This document shows, in pieces, positions 49,752 through 61,375 of a stretch of 64,000 bases of DNA. The stretch's first letter is position 1. Each line of letters begins with the position of its first letter. The stretch is from NCBI GenBank assembly GCA_030522415.1, contig CM060127.1, positions 14,552,646 through 14,616,645 on the forward strand. Reading direction: 5' to 3'. This stretch comes from Channallabes apus. Lineage: Eukaryota; Chordata; Actinopteri; Siluriformes; Clariidae. The position numbers and the translations under genes were made by a program. The notes beneath the pieces are model-generated. The model did no database searches. It was not told the origin of the DNA and saw only the letters and a program-made list of their open reading frames with translations.

Positions 49752-49865
49752 CCAGTGTTGAACTAACCACTATTCACTATTATAACTCATATAATCACTA
49801 TTCCAGCGGTGATTATATGAGTTAAATTGGACTTAATCTCTGAAAATGTTAAATCAACACAGGAG
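49752..49865. repeat. Hairpin with perfect 16-bp arms inside a larger imperfect inverted repeat
   Basis: TAACTCATATAATCAC (49783-49798) and its exact complement (49809-49824) are separated by 10 nt. Outside them, ccagtgttgaacta and ttaaatcaacacagg form a second, imperfect arm pair. Likely a short MITE of the CAGTGTTGA-ended kind. Confidence 0.7.
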
Positions 49866-50519
49866 GTTTAACTACGTTAGCTGAACAAACGTTATTAACA
49901 TATATAAACAAAAGTTATTTAGCTCGTGCATTTAAGCTGCATAATTCTACATAATTGTTTGATACTGGCGCATCGGCAGGCTTTTAAGTCATTTTATTAT
50001 GAGCAAATTGCAAAGAATTGCATTCACAATGACAGAAAATATAATAAGAATGAAAATTTATTCTCAGATCCATGTTCGATTCTGAGGTCATGACCCCGCT
50101 GGTGTTTACTGTAACACAATCTACGTCTCTACTTTCACTGTGAGATACAAACCTCACACACTCTTTTGTTTTTACTGTCACTGTAATTACACTTAGCATC
50201 TTGAAACTGTTATTCCTCTACTTCAGATGTGACTGAAACTAAAACTGTTGGTAAATGCTGGTCTACAGTGCAGCAGTGTCGTCTTATTCAAAATAAAGTG
50301 AACTGAAACGCACACCCACACGCTGCTTTTAGGGCCATAAAACACCATAGACTCATGAGGAGAGTAATGCGTAGTTATAACACTTTTCTCCGAACCCCTG
50401 TGTTTCTGAGGTCCTGCATGGGAAACAGTTTATCCAGCATGGCACTCAATAAACTGTGTGGCCAAAAAAACGTCACACATACTATAATATTTCATTTGAT
50501 CGCGTGTAGCTTTGATTAT
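49866..50519. other. Intergenic DNA without recognised gene
   Basis: AT-rich; no feature recognised. Confidence 0.5.
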
Positions 50520-50775
50520 GGTGCACAGTGTTGTGGCCCTTATTCATGCTCCCAGAGCAACAATCTGAGTCCAGTGAAGAATAACTCCATAGACGTGATA
50601 ATCTGGTCATTCAGTGCATTCAGGTTGTCAGCTGACATCATTTTATTGACACTTAATGTAGAATGCAGTCTAGACCTAACTGACTGAAGCAACCCCAATC
50701 ATAACACTGTCTCCAGAGGCTTCTACAGTGGCTACTATGCATGATGGGTGCATCGCTTCATGCTCTTCATTGGGG
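50520..50775. repeat. Interspersed repeat family R1, copy 2, abutting the gypsy fragment
   Basis: Same blocks in the same order as 15985-16345. It ends (atcgcttcatgctcttcat) precisely where the gypsy-like coding sequence begins on the other strand. Confidence 0.6.
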
Positions 50776-52970
50776 AGGTGATGAATGGTTTCAATTGTGA
50801 GGTATGGAAGACTGGGTGGATCCGGAGCGCCGCAGGCAGCTGGAGCCATTAGGTGACAGGGTTGATCCTCAGTGTGATGCGGTATGGTCCGATAAAGCGT
50901 GGTGATAGTTTTCGGGATTCGGTGTGTAGGTGTAGGTTCTTAGTTGGTAGCCATACCTTGTCACCCACGTGGTACAATCGTCCCGGAGGCGATGTTGGGC
51001 GACATAGTTGGAATTGGCACGTCGAATGGCAAGGTTGGCTTTGTGCCAAAGCCGTCGACACCGGCGGACCAACTGTTGGGCCAATGGTACATCAACCTCC
51101 GGTTCTTGGTGGTCGAACATCGGAGGTTGGAAACCATAGCACACCTCAAATGGACCTCAAGGTTGGTGGCCGAGGAGATGTGGAGGTTATGAGACAACTC
51201 GGCCCATTTGAGGTAGCGGGCCCAGGAGCGTTGACGATCTGACACAAAGCATCTCAGGTAACGCTCCAGTTGTTGGTTGGTCCGTTCTGTCTGACCGTTC
51301 ATCTGGGGGTGATAGCCAGAAGACAGACTGCAGGTTGAGCCGATCAGATGACAGAAAGCCCGCCAGAACTGGGCGGTGAACTGGGGGCCTCTGTCCGAGA
51401 CGATGTCCCTAGGGAACCCATGCAATCGGACTACATGTTCCAATATCAGCTCGGCGGTGTTCTTTGCTGATGGTGTACTGCCTTGGAGAACCGGTCGACC
51501 ATGGTCAAGATGGTGTTTTTGTCTTCGGAAACCGGCAGGCCCATTGATGAAATCTACGACGATGTGTGTCCAGGGCCGCTGAGGAACAGGAAGGGGTTGG
51601 AGCTCTCCGGGTGTAGGTTGGTTCCTGTCCTTCGCCCTAGCACACACTGGGCACGCCTGGACGAACTCGTTGACGTCCCTCCTCATCGTGGGCCACCAGA
51701 ACGCTCGTCCTATGAAGGAAGTTGTCCTCTGGGTCCCGGGGTGTCCGGCGACGAGGGAGGCGTGGCCCCATTGTAGGACTTCGGGTCTAAGTTGTGGTGG
51801 GACGTAGAGCCGTCCAGACGGCACACCTGCCGGTGCGGTCTCCGCAGTCAGAGCCTCGCTTCGATATCCCAACGGAGTGGTACAATGATCTGTGTGGGGG
51901 GAATGTGGGGGGTCCACCCGGGGTATCTCCATCTCATGTTGGCGAGAGAGGGCATCGGCCTTTGTGTTCTTAGAGCCCAGGTTGAAATTGTACTGCTCGA
52001 AAAATAGAGCCCACCGTGCCTGTCGTGGGTTCAGCTGTCGCAGGTTCTTGATCATGAGGAGATTTTGGTAGTCTGTCCAGAGGATGAATGGTTCACTGGT
52101 ACCCTGGAGCCAGTGACGCCATTCCTCCAAAGCCCACTTTATGCCCAACAGTTCACGGTCCCCTACTCCGTATCGCTGCTGAGTGGGATTGAATTTTTTG
52201 GAGAAGAAGCCACAAGGATGTAGCTTCTGGTCTGGACCGCGTTGGGAGAGGACGGCGCCGACGCCCATGTTCGACGCGCCCACCTCCACAACGAATGATT
52301 TATCGGCATTTGGTGCAGGAGAATAGGGGCGGTGAGATAGCTGGAAAGCTGAGATGGCGACTGAGTTGAGTTGGAATGGATGAGTTGAGGGCCTGGTCAG
52401 TGTGGTGAGTGGTGCTGCAACTGTACTGTAGCCCCGGATAAAGCGACGATAAAAATTCGCAAACCCAAGAAACCGTTGGAGCTGCTTCAGTGTCCTGGGT
52501 AGGGGCCAGTGACATACAGCTTCCAGCTTCTTTGGGTCCATGGCCACACCCTGGGGCGAGATAACAAAACCCAGGAACGTGGTGGAGTGCTTGTGGAAAG
52601 CACACTTTTCCAGCTTACAGTACAGCTGGTGGGCGAGCAATCTCTTTAACACGGCTCGGACGTGTTGACCGTGCTCTTTGGTGGTGCGAGAGTAGATCAA
52701 GATGTCATCTAGATAAGCAAACACCCATCGGTCTAGCACGTCTCTCAGGACATTGTTAATGAAATGTTGGAAGGCCGAGGGTGCATTGCAGAGTCCAAAC
52801 GGTGACCAGGATCTCATAATGTCCGGTCGGTGTGATGAAGGCCGTTTTCCACTCATCACCCTCCCTGATGCGCACCAAGTTGTAGGCGCTCCGGAGGTAC
52901 AACTTAGTAAACACGGTGGCACCAGAGAGGGCGTCCAGGGCAGAGTTGGTAAGCCCTGCTGAGTGCGCAT
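50765..52970 (-). mobile_element. Ty3/gypsy retrotransposon pol fragment (RT, RNase H, integrase), 5'-truncated and frameshifted
   Basis: The minus strand carries, in order, reverse transcriptase with [11 protein letters not shown] and the catalytic YLDD (about 52690-52720), RNase H (FVVEVGASNMGVGAVLSQR, about 52230-52300), the zinc-binding integrase N-domain (HPGTQR, CPVCARAK), integrase core remnants (VDFINGP, VSDRGPQFTAQF, GYHPQMNGQTERTNQ) and the C-terminal [15 protein letters not shown] and HPVFHTSQLKPF segments. Gag, protease and the first RT blocks are missing beyond 52970. Frame shifts occur near 52800, in the first integrase catalytic region (about 51520) and near 51000. No LTRs were found. 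Longest uninterrupted frame: 50961-52970. Confidence 0.9.
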
Positions 52971-54420
52971 GACATTAATATTGTGTTGGTGTAATGAAGT
53001 TACAATTCCTACCTTTTTCTGTGAAACTCAGCAGTCGAGGAAAACCTTTATAAAGCACCGACACTGGAGACTCATTCTGTAAATGCTACATAAATGTTTC
53101 CTTGCAAAAAACATTCATGATGTCAACAATGATCCTTTTTTTTAAATAACACCACATTTTTTTGTTGTCAGTTTATTTTTAACTTTTGACTAAGTTGAGC
53201 ATTCTCCGTGCAGGTCACTGTGAACTAGCTGTCTAATGACAGATTAGAATAAGAGTATTACAGATGGTGTTAAGACTGTGGCCTCGCACCTCCAGGGTCA
53301 AGGGCAAATGTTTAATATCTGTAGTGTTTTCCTTGTGAATTAACTCTGTAGATTAATTATTTCCATCACATTTTACAGCCTGTTTTTTTTTTTTTTTTGC
53401 AATATGTTTTGAATGAACATTAAAGAATGTTAAAGCGTTCTTTTTGAAAAGTGAAAAAAAAAACAACAACAAAGAACTGATGCATGAGAGAAGAACAAGG
53501 AGTATTCTGTCTCCGTTTGGTTTCTTGCCTGAAATTCCTCCATAAATGAAGCACAGTAAAACAATACAGTTATTTATTTTATATAAACAGTTCAGTGCAC
53601 TGGAGGCTGATTCTTGCTGTGATGTTATGACTAAATGTATTTCAGTTATATCTAAAAGAACATTTTGAAAGCAAAATGAGATAAACACGATTTCTGGACT
53701 TTCACTAATTTTGGCAAATTATTTGTTTAAAAATCTATATAGTAATTTTCATTTAAAAGCTTTGAAACTATCACCAGCATTGGTTTTGTTGTGTTTCTAA
53801 CCTATGAGGCACTTCAAAGTTGTAAGAAAGTACTATTTACAAAAATGTATTAAGAGATAATACTACAACGCTCAAGAGACACGCAATCAGTTTGAGCACA
53901 AGAGACATGAGATACACGTGTTATGATGACGTGCGATGTTGTGTTTGGTACACTGGTTATATCTGCTACACCATGCTCTCTAATCAGGATTGCTGATCTT
54001 ATGTCCGATCAGATATTACACATACAGCACGTTCCTGTTTAGGGAGCTGTCCTCAAAACCTGAAGCAAAACTGAAAGTAGTAGACGAGGCTCATGATGCT
54101 GCAATCTAAAGATTTTATATTGTTTTTAATGTTCCTCATGATTTTCAACAAACTTAACTGTAATTAAATAGTTGTTGTTTTTTGCGCAACAATACTTGTT
54201 TGCTACTACTTGTTTACAACTACTCAATGCAAAATAATAATAAAATATATATATTTCAGAGTGTACACTCAACCAACACTATTACTGATAATAAAATTAT
54301 TATCAATTACAACTGCAGGCTGATTTATCCATTGGGACTAAACTGTCAGGTGGAGTTATAGCATTTTGCAAAAGTATCACAAGTTCACACTGATATGCAA
54401 CAAAAATCTTTGGGATAATA
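52971..54420. other. Intergenic DNA beyond the gypsy fragment
   Basis: No gag or LTR sequence was recognised. AT-rich; a scrap of SINE head (ggcctcgcacctccagggtc) occurs near 53280. Confidence 0.5.
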
Positions 54421-54490
54421 TTCATTCATTCATTCACTTTCTATACCGCTTAATCCTGTATTTAGGGTCGCGGGGGACCTGGAGCCTATA
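54421..54490 (-). mobile_element. Short fragment of the 47024 tail repeat
   Basis: attcattcattcattcac followed by tttctataccgcttaatcctg and gggtcgcgggggacctggag matches the start of the 47024-47275 repeat, then stops abruptly. Confidence 0.6.
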
Positions 54491-54939
54491 ATATTTTGAC
54501 ATTTTTTTAATATACAGTACTCTTTATGTCTCAAAGAAACAAAGCCAAAAATACTTGCTTCTTTTGAAGATCTTTTCTTATATTTGGCAAATCTCATTTT
54601 TCTGTCAAACTGCTGAAATATTCATTTCATATTTTTGTTCACTGGAGCATTGCTAAATTCTAAATGGCCGAAATAGTTGATTCTGACTGTATTTTGACTG
54701 CAAGATAAGCTAGTTTGAATACTTTCCCATTTCTATAGTCAGACATGAGAAATCCTATCAACACTTATTGATGGGAACCTCTAAGATTCTTAGAGTTCCA
54801 CTATTACATAAGTTCTACTAATGTAATAATCAGTACTTATTATTTAATATTTACAGTATATTATAGAATTCTATATATTTTGCTATTTATCAATAAAAAA
54901 AACATTATTGTATATGTAGTAAAAGTTTGTAGATGTTTA

Positions 54940-55190
54940 GATGTGTAGACGTTAGCACTATCGCCTCCAGGTTCCGGGTTCGATTCCCACTTTGGGGTCT
55001 GTGTGCGTGGAGTTTGCATGTTCTCCCTGTGCTTGATGGTTTCACTCGGTGTTGTTTATTCTTTTCTAATAATTGATGAACACACTCACACACCTACTCA
55101 CACACCGTGGGCAGTATGGAAATGTGAATTAGTGTAACTTGCATGTAACCTGTGAACTGTGGGAGGAAACAGGAGAAAACCTACCAAGCA
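54940..55190 (+). mobile_element. Composite tRNA-derived SINE, 5' end diverged
   Basis: gttagcactatcgcctccag, ccgggttcgattcccac (B box), ggagtttgcatgttctcc and tgtgggaggaaac are the ordered blocks of the same family as 57650-58010. Confidence 0.65.
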
Positions 55191-55310
55191 CCAGGGATGA
55201 ATTAACTGAGAGGTAACTGAGTACATGTGCTTCGACACCTTACTTAAGTATATATTTCATGTATCTCTACTTTATTAAGTATTTATTTTATTCCACTACA
55301 TCCAATAACA

Positions 55311-56090
55311 TACACTACCGTTCAAAAGTTTTAGATCACTTTCTAACTCCATGATTGTTCCTGATTTTTATTTCTTTCTACATTGTAAAGGAATGCTATG
55401 GGCACTGGTGGCTCAGTGGTAGGTGTTTCGCCTGCCATGTGGAAGGCCCGGGTTCGATTCCCAGCCAGTGCCCAAAACCCCCCCAGCCACTGGATGCAGT
55501 GCCGGTCCCAAGCCCGGATAAAATGAGAGGGTTGCGTCAGCAAGGGCATCCGGCGTAAAACCTGTGCCAAGTTGTTGTGCGGACTGGATATTCCGCTGTG
55601 GCGACCCCTTGCTGGGAGCAGCCGAAAGACCAACAACAACATTGTAAAGGAATGCTGAAGGCGTCCAAAAAATGCATTAATCTCCTTTGAACAGTTGATA
55701 TTGAGATGTTTCTGCTACTTCTGCTCTGTAAAGACTTCATAACGCCTCTAATCTGAGGTGCTGTTAATTGGTCATTTTTCAGGCTGATAACTCTAAATGA
55801 ACTTCTCGTCTGCAGCAGAGGTAGGTTTTGGTTTCATTATGGTGCATGACGGATTTTGCAAATGCACTTGACAATACTGTTCTTGCAAGAACTATTACAG
55901 AAAGACTGACCTCTGTGTCTTACAATAACAACTAACTGTTGTTTTTCTTGTTGTTCCGTAATTACCTAATTCCATATGTATTATTTTATAGTTTTGAAAT
56001 CCACAGTATTGTTGTAGAATGTAGAAAATAAATCACTAAACAAAAACAAAGAAATTTGCAAGTGACCCCAAACTTTTGAACAGTAGTGTA
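55311..56090. mobile_element. Non-autonomous TIR element (MITE) carrying a nested SINE
   Basis: Inverted termini TACACTACCGTTCAAAAG (55311) and CTTTTGAACAGTAGTGTA (ending 56090) match with one mismatch and include the TA typical of Tc1/mariner insertion. The interior has no transposase. A SINE is inserted at 55398-55638. Confidence 0.8.
55380..55656 (+). mobile_element. tRNA-derived SINE with perfect 18-bp target-site duplication
   Basis: Target-site duplications ACATTGTAAAGGAATGCT at 55380-55397 and 55639-55656 are identical. The body begins GGGCACTGGTGGCTCAGTGG (A box) with GGTTCGATTCC (B box, about 55451-55461), then a tRNA-unrelated part (gcatccggcgtaaaacctg, ggcgaccccttgctgggag) and a short CAA-rich tail. 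The perfect duplication suggests a recent insertion. Confidence 0.9.
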
Positions 56091-56306
56091 TATTTGTACA
56101 CCTACTTAACTACATTTTGTTTGGTGTTGTGTTTCCTAACCACAGTAATGTGTAATATTTGAAGCTGGAATTTTGCCACCTGTTAACTATTATTATTAAT
56201 TGTCTTGCCTTTCCTTTGAGACTTGCCTAATATTTCAACAGGTGTTTGAAATCAGAAACGGAGTTAGTTGCAGTCAGTGACAAAAACAGTATGTTCACAA
56301 TCACGA

Positions 56307-56340
<34 letters not shown>

Positions 56341-56439
56341 ACCCTGTACTTACTGTAAGTAAATATGAAGGTATTTATGTAAATCGACAAAGGGCTTCTA
56401 CTTTTGCTTGAGTAATATTTTTACTTAAGTACAGTTGCA

Positions 56440-56545
56440 CACTTTGGTCACCACTGCCAAGCACAGGGAGAAAGCACGAACCCACGACCCTGGAGGTGCA
56501 AGGCCACAATACTGCACACTCCGTACCGTGCCTCCTTCTTGCTTA
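56440..56545 (-). mobile_element. Short SINE 5' fragment
   Basis: cccacgaccctggaggtgca, aggccacaatactgcacact and ccgtaccgtgcc are the reverse complement of the tRNA-like head (cacggta...). Confidence 0.45.
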
Positions 56546-57649
56546 AGCAGCACACATAAAAAAAAAAGGTGACACAAAACTGATCATAAAAGGAAACATA
56601 ACTAAATAGCAAACATAAAGATTCTTTTGTTGAATCTGATGGGAAACATGAAGTGTTGCAGAAACTCAGCAAGAGCAGCGTCCAGCTCTGAGCAACATCT
56701 CCGTTATAGCAATGTGACAACAATCTGCCTCAACCACAAACCCACTCGATGCTTATGACACCGAAGCAACTGACATTCAAAAGTTCTCCCCCATCTTCCT
56801 GTTTGAAATCTTAAGCATTTGCAAATCACAGGGAAGAAAAAAGACAAAACAAATAAACTTTGTGTAATATTTCATAATAAGAAAATGAATCAAATATGCC
56901 GCCTTAATAAATCTATTATTGAGAGAATTCAGGACTCATCAGCACAAAGTGCTTTCTAACAGTGAAGGAATGAGTTGAGGAAAACTTACACACTTATATT
57001 TCATGAATCACTTTCATTTAAATATTTGTTAGTGATAGTGATACTGTCCTATGCTTTAAATTAAATAATGTACATTCAATTATAGAACTGAGAACAAATT
57101 TTCTTTTTTGACGGCCTGCAAAGTGCTTAAGGTTACAGTTTTTAAAACCTGGTTGTTTATGCATCAACCTCAGCAGCAACCTCATTTCCCCTCTCGTCTG
57201 TTCCAACCACTCAGCATCCTCTGAAACTGCTCAGGACTGAACTGAAATACTGAGAACTTTTCCTCCAGACAACATTAAAATACAAGAAAGTGTGACTCTT
57301 TGGAGGCACAATATAAAGACACGAGGGCTGGCTCAAGACATTTCTCAGTACTGAATCCATTTTGTGTGGTTTCAGCAAAAGGAAACAGATGTTTGTTGGC
57401 CGGCAGAAGTCAAGCAAAGGATATAAAAATACAATCAGGTTAAAAAAAGGTCTCATTAAGCAAAATCAGATAAAACAACAAGGCAACAGTAGACATGATT
57501 TAAAGCCGCAGACACAAATTGATTATTGTCGTGTGTAAAAGATAATTTAATAGATAAATCTAGTAACGTATTTTTAAACTGACTTGTAAACTGAAAAGTT
57601 AAGCAGACTTAATCTTATTGACAAATATCGAATCACTGTTTTAAGAATC
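56546..57649. other. Intergenic DNA without recognised gene
   Basis: No element or coding sequence recognised. Confidence 0.5.
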
Positions 57650-58010
57650 TGTGGCACGGTGGCTTAGTGGTTAGCAATTTCGCCTTCGATTCCCGGCCAC
57701 CTTCGATTCCCGTCTCTGTGTGCATGGAGTTTGCATGTTCTCCCCGTGCTTGGTGGATTTCCTCTGTGTTCTTCGGTTTCCTCTTACAGACCAAAGACAT
57801 GCAGAATAGGCGTTTCCAAATTGTCTGCAGTGTGTGAATGTGTTTGAATGTTGACCGGAGGTCCAACCACGATCATACAAAATGGGAATAAATACAACTT
57901 GGCCATAGTGTGTGAATGAGTGTGTGTCCTATGATAAATTGGCACACCTCCAGGATGTACCCGCCTCATGCCCTAAGTCTTCAGGGATAGAATAAAGCGG
58001 TATAGACGAT
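57650..58010 (+). mobile_element. Composite tRNA-derived SINE
   Basis: Starts ggcacggtggcttagtggtt (A box), has a partly duplicated attcccggccaccttcgattcc region in place of a clean B box, then ggagtttgcatgttctcc, gtttcctcttacagacc and a tail ending aaagcggtatagacgatgagtg. This is the widespread fish SINE/L2-tail type. The B-box duplication is a private change. Confidence 0.7.
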
Positions 58011-58020
58011 GAGTGAGAAA

Positions 58021-58480
58021 AACATTCTAATTTTTAGTGCCCAAGCACTATAGGGTGCGCATGACCCTCTTGTTTTCCTAAGGATTATTTTTCTCCATCC
58101 TTTTGGGCATTTAGGGTGACTTAACATGATGAAAAATTGATGAAACTTGGCAGACAGTTTGTAATCTGCTGCCATTAGGATTCCTGAGGGGCCCTCAGGG
58201 GCCCTCACACGAGATTTTGCTGCATAACTCATACACACTCACATGTATGCACGCAAAACCCAGTACACATTTAGAGCTCATTGAGCCAAACAGCTTTCTC
58301 TCTGCATGTCATGGGCTCAACTTAACAGGAGGCTGGTTATTTTCGGTCGTTCCCCAAATGCGCACTGATGGATTTTGATATACTCCTCCTAGGGGATTCA
58401 TCCGATCGCCACCAAACTGGGCCGATATGATCTAAAGACATTGAGGATGCAAAAGTCTAGAGGGAGCTTTGATATTTTAA
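58021..58480. repeat. Probable interspersed repeat, unclassified
   Basis: gtgcccaagcactatagggt, ttttctccatccttttgggc, gatgaaacttggcagacag and ttgatatactcctcctaggg have the look of a high-copy fish repeat, but the class was not identified. It includes an overlapping palindrome of GAGGGGCCCTC units at 58185-58207. Confidence 0.4.
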
Positions 58481-58546
58481 ACGGGTCAGCCGTGATAATG
58501 TCTTAAACGTACGCTGAAAAGTGATTAATAAACTTTGTGTGGCATT

Positions 58547-58650
58547 ATATTCAGTGACTTCAGTGACATTATATTCAGTGACATCACGTTCAGTGACATC
58601 ACGTTCAGTGACATCATGTTCAGTGACATCACGTTCAGTAACATCATAGT
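58547..58650. repeat. 15-bp minisatellite TTCAGTGACATCACG
   Basis: At least six units in tandem, with variants (acttcagtgac, attatattcagtgac, atcatgttcagtgac, cagtaacatcatag). Each unit contains TGACATCA, one base from a CRE. Confidence 0.9.
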
Positions 58651-59129
58651 GTGATGTTTTTTTTCCCAGCATCTTCAGCCTATTCTACACACGTACACAT
58701 CACAAATGTTAACACACACGCACACACACACACATAAGAGTGTCTTAACACCCACAGATAACACACAGGTTGTTCGGTGGACCCAGTTTGGCGAAGGCAC
58801 AGGGTGCTTGGACCAGTCATATTATATATATTTCATATTATGCAACTATATTTCTTATTGTGAATGCAGCAAGTGATGTAAAAATATAATTAAAAAATTT
58901 ATAATTTCAGTTTCAATTTGAATATTAGCCACTAGATGGAGCTGTTGTGTAGCTGAGGAGAGACAAGAGCTCAGAAAGCCTGTTTATTTTTGTATTGCAT
59001 TAATAGTATTCATTTATAACTGAGTACCAGCTGTTTAAAGCTGGAAAGAGAAAGAAAAGATCAGTAGTGAACTGAGACCACACTGTTACAGATATAGTAA
59101 ACACACCACACTAACATGTGCAGTAATGT

Positions 59130-59690
59130 AAGTCGATGATGATGACACGGTGGCATGAAGGTTAGTAATGACCTTGCACCTCCAGGGCAGTGGGGTCGGA
59201 ATATTTTGCTCCCAATTTGTGTCCAGCGACTGTGTGCTGTGGGCTGACTGGTGTTTCCATCTTGCCTGGAGTGTGAAAGTGTGTTCTTGTGCCCTGTAGT
59301 TGGGGTACATTGGACCTGGTTCAAAGCTTGAGCTAGTTTTCAGCAGGTTTTTGTCAGTTTCATCAGGGTTCTCCAGTCTGCTCCTAACTCCCAAAAACAT
59401 CTCAGTAGGTATATGGATGCTCTTCATTGCCTCTACCCATGTATGGGTTTCTACATTCGGTGTACATGCAGTGTTCACTGGATAATGTGAGCAGTCAAAG
59501 GTCATCAAGGACATTCAGTGCTAGTGTTTAGGGTTAAAATTATCATTTAATTTCATCCACCAGACACTCTCATTGTCTATACTGCATTATCATGTACACA
59601 GGGTTACGCCTGGAGTCTATCCAAGGAGACTAGGGCATGAGGTGAGGCAGACCCTGGATGGGGTGTTCATCCATCGCAGGTCCACAACCA
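59130..59690 (+). mobile_element. Decayed composite SINE fragments
   Basis: tgacacggtggcatgaaggt with ccttgcacctccagggcag (59148 onward), then ctagggcatgaggtgaggc and accctggatggggtgttcatcc (about 59625-59675), are blocks of the composite SINE family separated by unrelated DNA (59330-59560), so two partial copies or one interrupted copy. Confidence 0.45.
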
Positions 59691-59939
59691 TCCAAAGCTG
59701 AACAATTTGGATGATCATCAAACCATCAATCTTACAGTTATAAAAGCAAAAACAAAAGAATATATATATCAATTTATATTACATGGCTAAATTCTATATT
59801 ATTGTTTTAACCACACGAGGGCGCAATATGGACAGAACTGTGAGACACCCTTATCTAATACTGTAATGTTAAAGCATTCATACGCTACAGTCAAATGTCC
59901 AGTATTTCCAATCCAGAGTCCCCTTAATTCCTCTTGTAC

Positions 59940-60300
59940 TGATGACATTAAAGTCGGGCCGCTGCATAAAGACTTCTTCAGTACGTCCTGATGGTTCCTA
60001 GTTCTGGACTCTGTGGTGGCCAAAATCCATGTGTAAAAATGATGTCTCATGCTCCTTGAACACTCTTTCACTATATGAGCCAGATTAATCCTGGGATCAT
60101 CATTATGGAATATGCCTGTGTTATCTGGAAAGAACAAAAAAGCATTGATGGAAAAACATGGTCATTTAGCATCATCATCTGCTGACCTCCCATTTTACAT
60201 ACACTACAGTGAGGAATCTAGACCTGACCAGATGCAACCATGGATCATAACACTGCCCCATAGGTTTGTGATTTCTTCCTCGAGGATGATGGTTCACTGC
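59940..60300. repeat. Interspersed repeat, possible copy 3 of R1
   Basis: gaatctagacctgaccag, atgcaaccatggatcataac, actgcccc...aggtttgtg and the cctgtgttatctggaaag region follow the same order as R1 but are more diverged. Confidence 0.4.
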
Positions 60301-60309
60301 TATACCCTA

Positions 60310-60410
60310 AGGTTATAATAATTATTTTATTTATATAGCGCATTTCCAGAGCTCAAGGACACTTTACAATGAACGTAAACAAAAAAAGATAATACGAACA
60401 GACATTGAAG
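60310..60410. repeat. Fragment of a widespread fish repeat
   Basis: ttatttatatagcgcatttc, cagagctcaaggacacttta, caatgaac: the same core is found in many fish SINE/LINE 3' regions. A weaker version lies at 39145-39190. Confidence 0.45.
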
Positions 60411-60899
60411 TACTGAAGTTAAAAAACAAAAAAAAACAAACAAACTGGATATACAAAACAAGACCTAAGAGACAAAAATGTAGAGGACAGGTGGATTAAA
60501 CGAAGGGGTCAGTTTAACGAATCAGAGGTGTAACATTCAGAAAACAAGTGAGATCTGAGTAGATTTAGAATAATAATAATAATAATAATAATCCAGTTCT
60601 CAACCCAATTTTAGTAGTTTTTTCTCCTTAGTTGTCTTCTTAGCTTGATGCTGTACAATAATTTGCCCCTTCTGAGTAAGATCTTGACCACAGGATGTGT
60701 TTTGAATGAAAAACTTTTCACTGCATCAGTCAGGGTTAAATAACTTGTTGCCAGCTGACACATATTAATCACTGCACTAATTATCCAGTGGAAGCCTCTT
60801 ACACTTAGTTAAATCTTAGTTAAATCCAGGTGTGACTTTTTTTGCCTGGCAGTGTGTATTTAGATACTCAGCTTTGTTGTTACAATATGTTTCTCCTTC

Positions 60900-61120
60900 T
60901 GTAATGTGTCTATGTTTACATGCTTGTGTATAATGTGATTTTGTGTCTATGTTGACAAGGATCTGTGTGTAATGGATCTAAGTTTATAAGACTGTGTGCA
61001 ACACAATTATGTTGACATGATTGTGTATAATGAGCCTATGTGTCTATATTTATATATTACACTGTATGCAACACATCTACAATATGTTGATATTACTCTG
61101 TGTTTAATGTGTAATGAAAC
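60900..61120. repeat. Degenerate tandem repeat, about 36-bp unit
   Basis: Units of the type tgtctatgttgacatgattg followed by tgtataatg recur about six times with heavy divergence (catgcttgtgtataatg, aaggatctgtgtgtaatg, gactgtgtgcaacac, catgattgtgtataatg, acactgtatgcaacac, attactctgtgtttaatg). Confidence 0.6.
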
Positions 61121-61294
61121 TGTTCTTATCTTTTTCATGAACATGTTTGATGAGAATGTTTACTCTAATTATCATGGAAATACAAAAAAAATGGTTTATA
61201 CAAATGAAAACCAAGGTGGTTTTATTTTATTTTTATTGTAAGATTATATATTTGATCATTTTGATTCACATATATTACATACACATTTCCATAA

Positions 61295-61375
61295 TTTTCT
61301 TTTGATTCTTTAAAGCTACTTTGCAACAATGACAACAGTTAAAAGTGCTATACAAACACAACTGAATATTTTTAA
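61295..61375 (+). repeat. Repeat tail fragment
   Basis: ctttaaagctactttgcaac, aatgacaacagttaaaag, tgctatacaaac resembles a known high-copy fish repeat end; no further part seen. Confidence 0.4.

Noticed and set aside
58547..58650. Regular direct repeats resembling a CRISPR array
   Set aside because: 15-bp units directly in tandem without spacers, in a vertebrate genome: a minisatellite.
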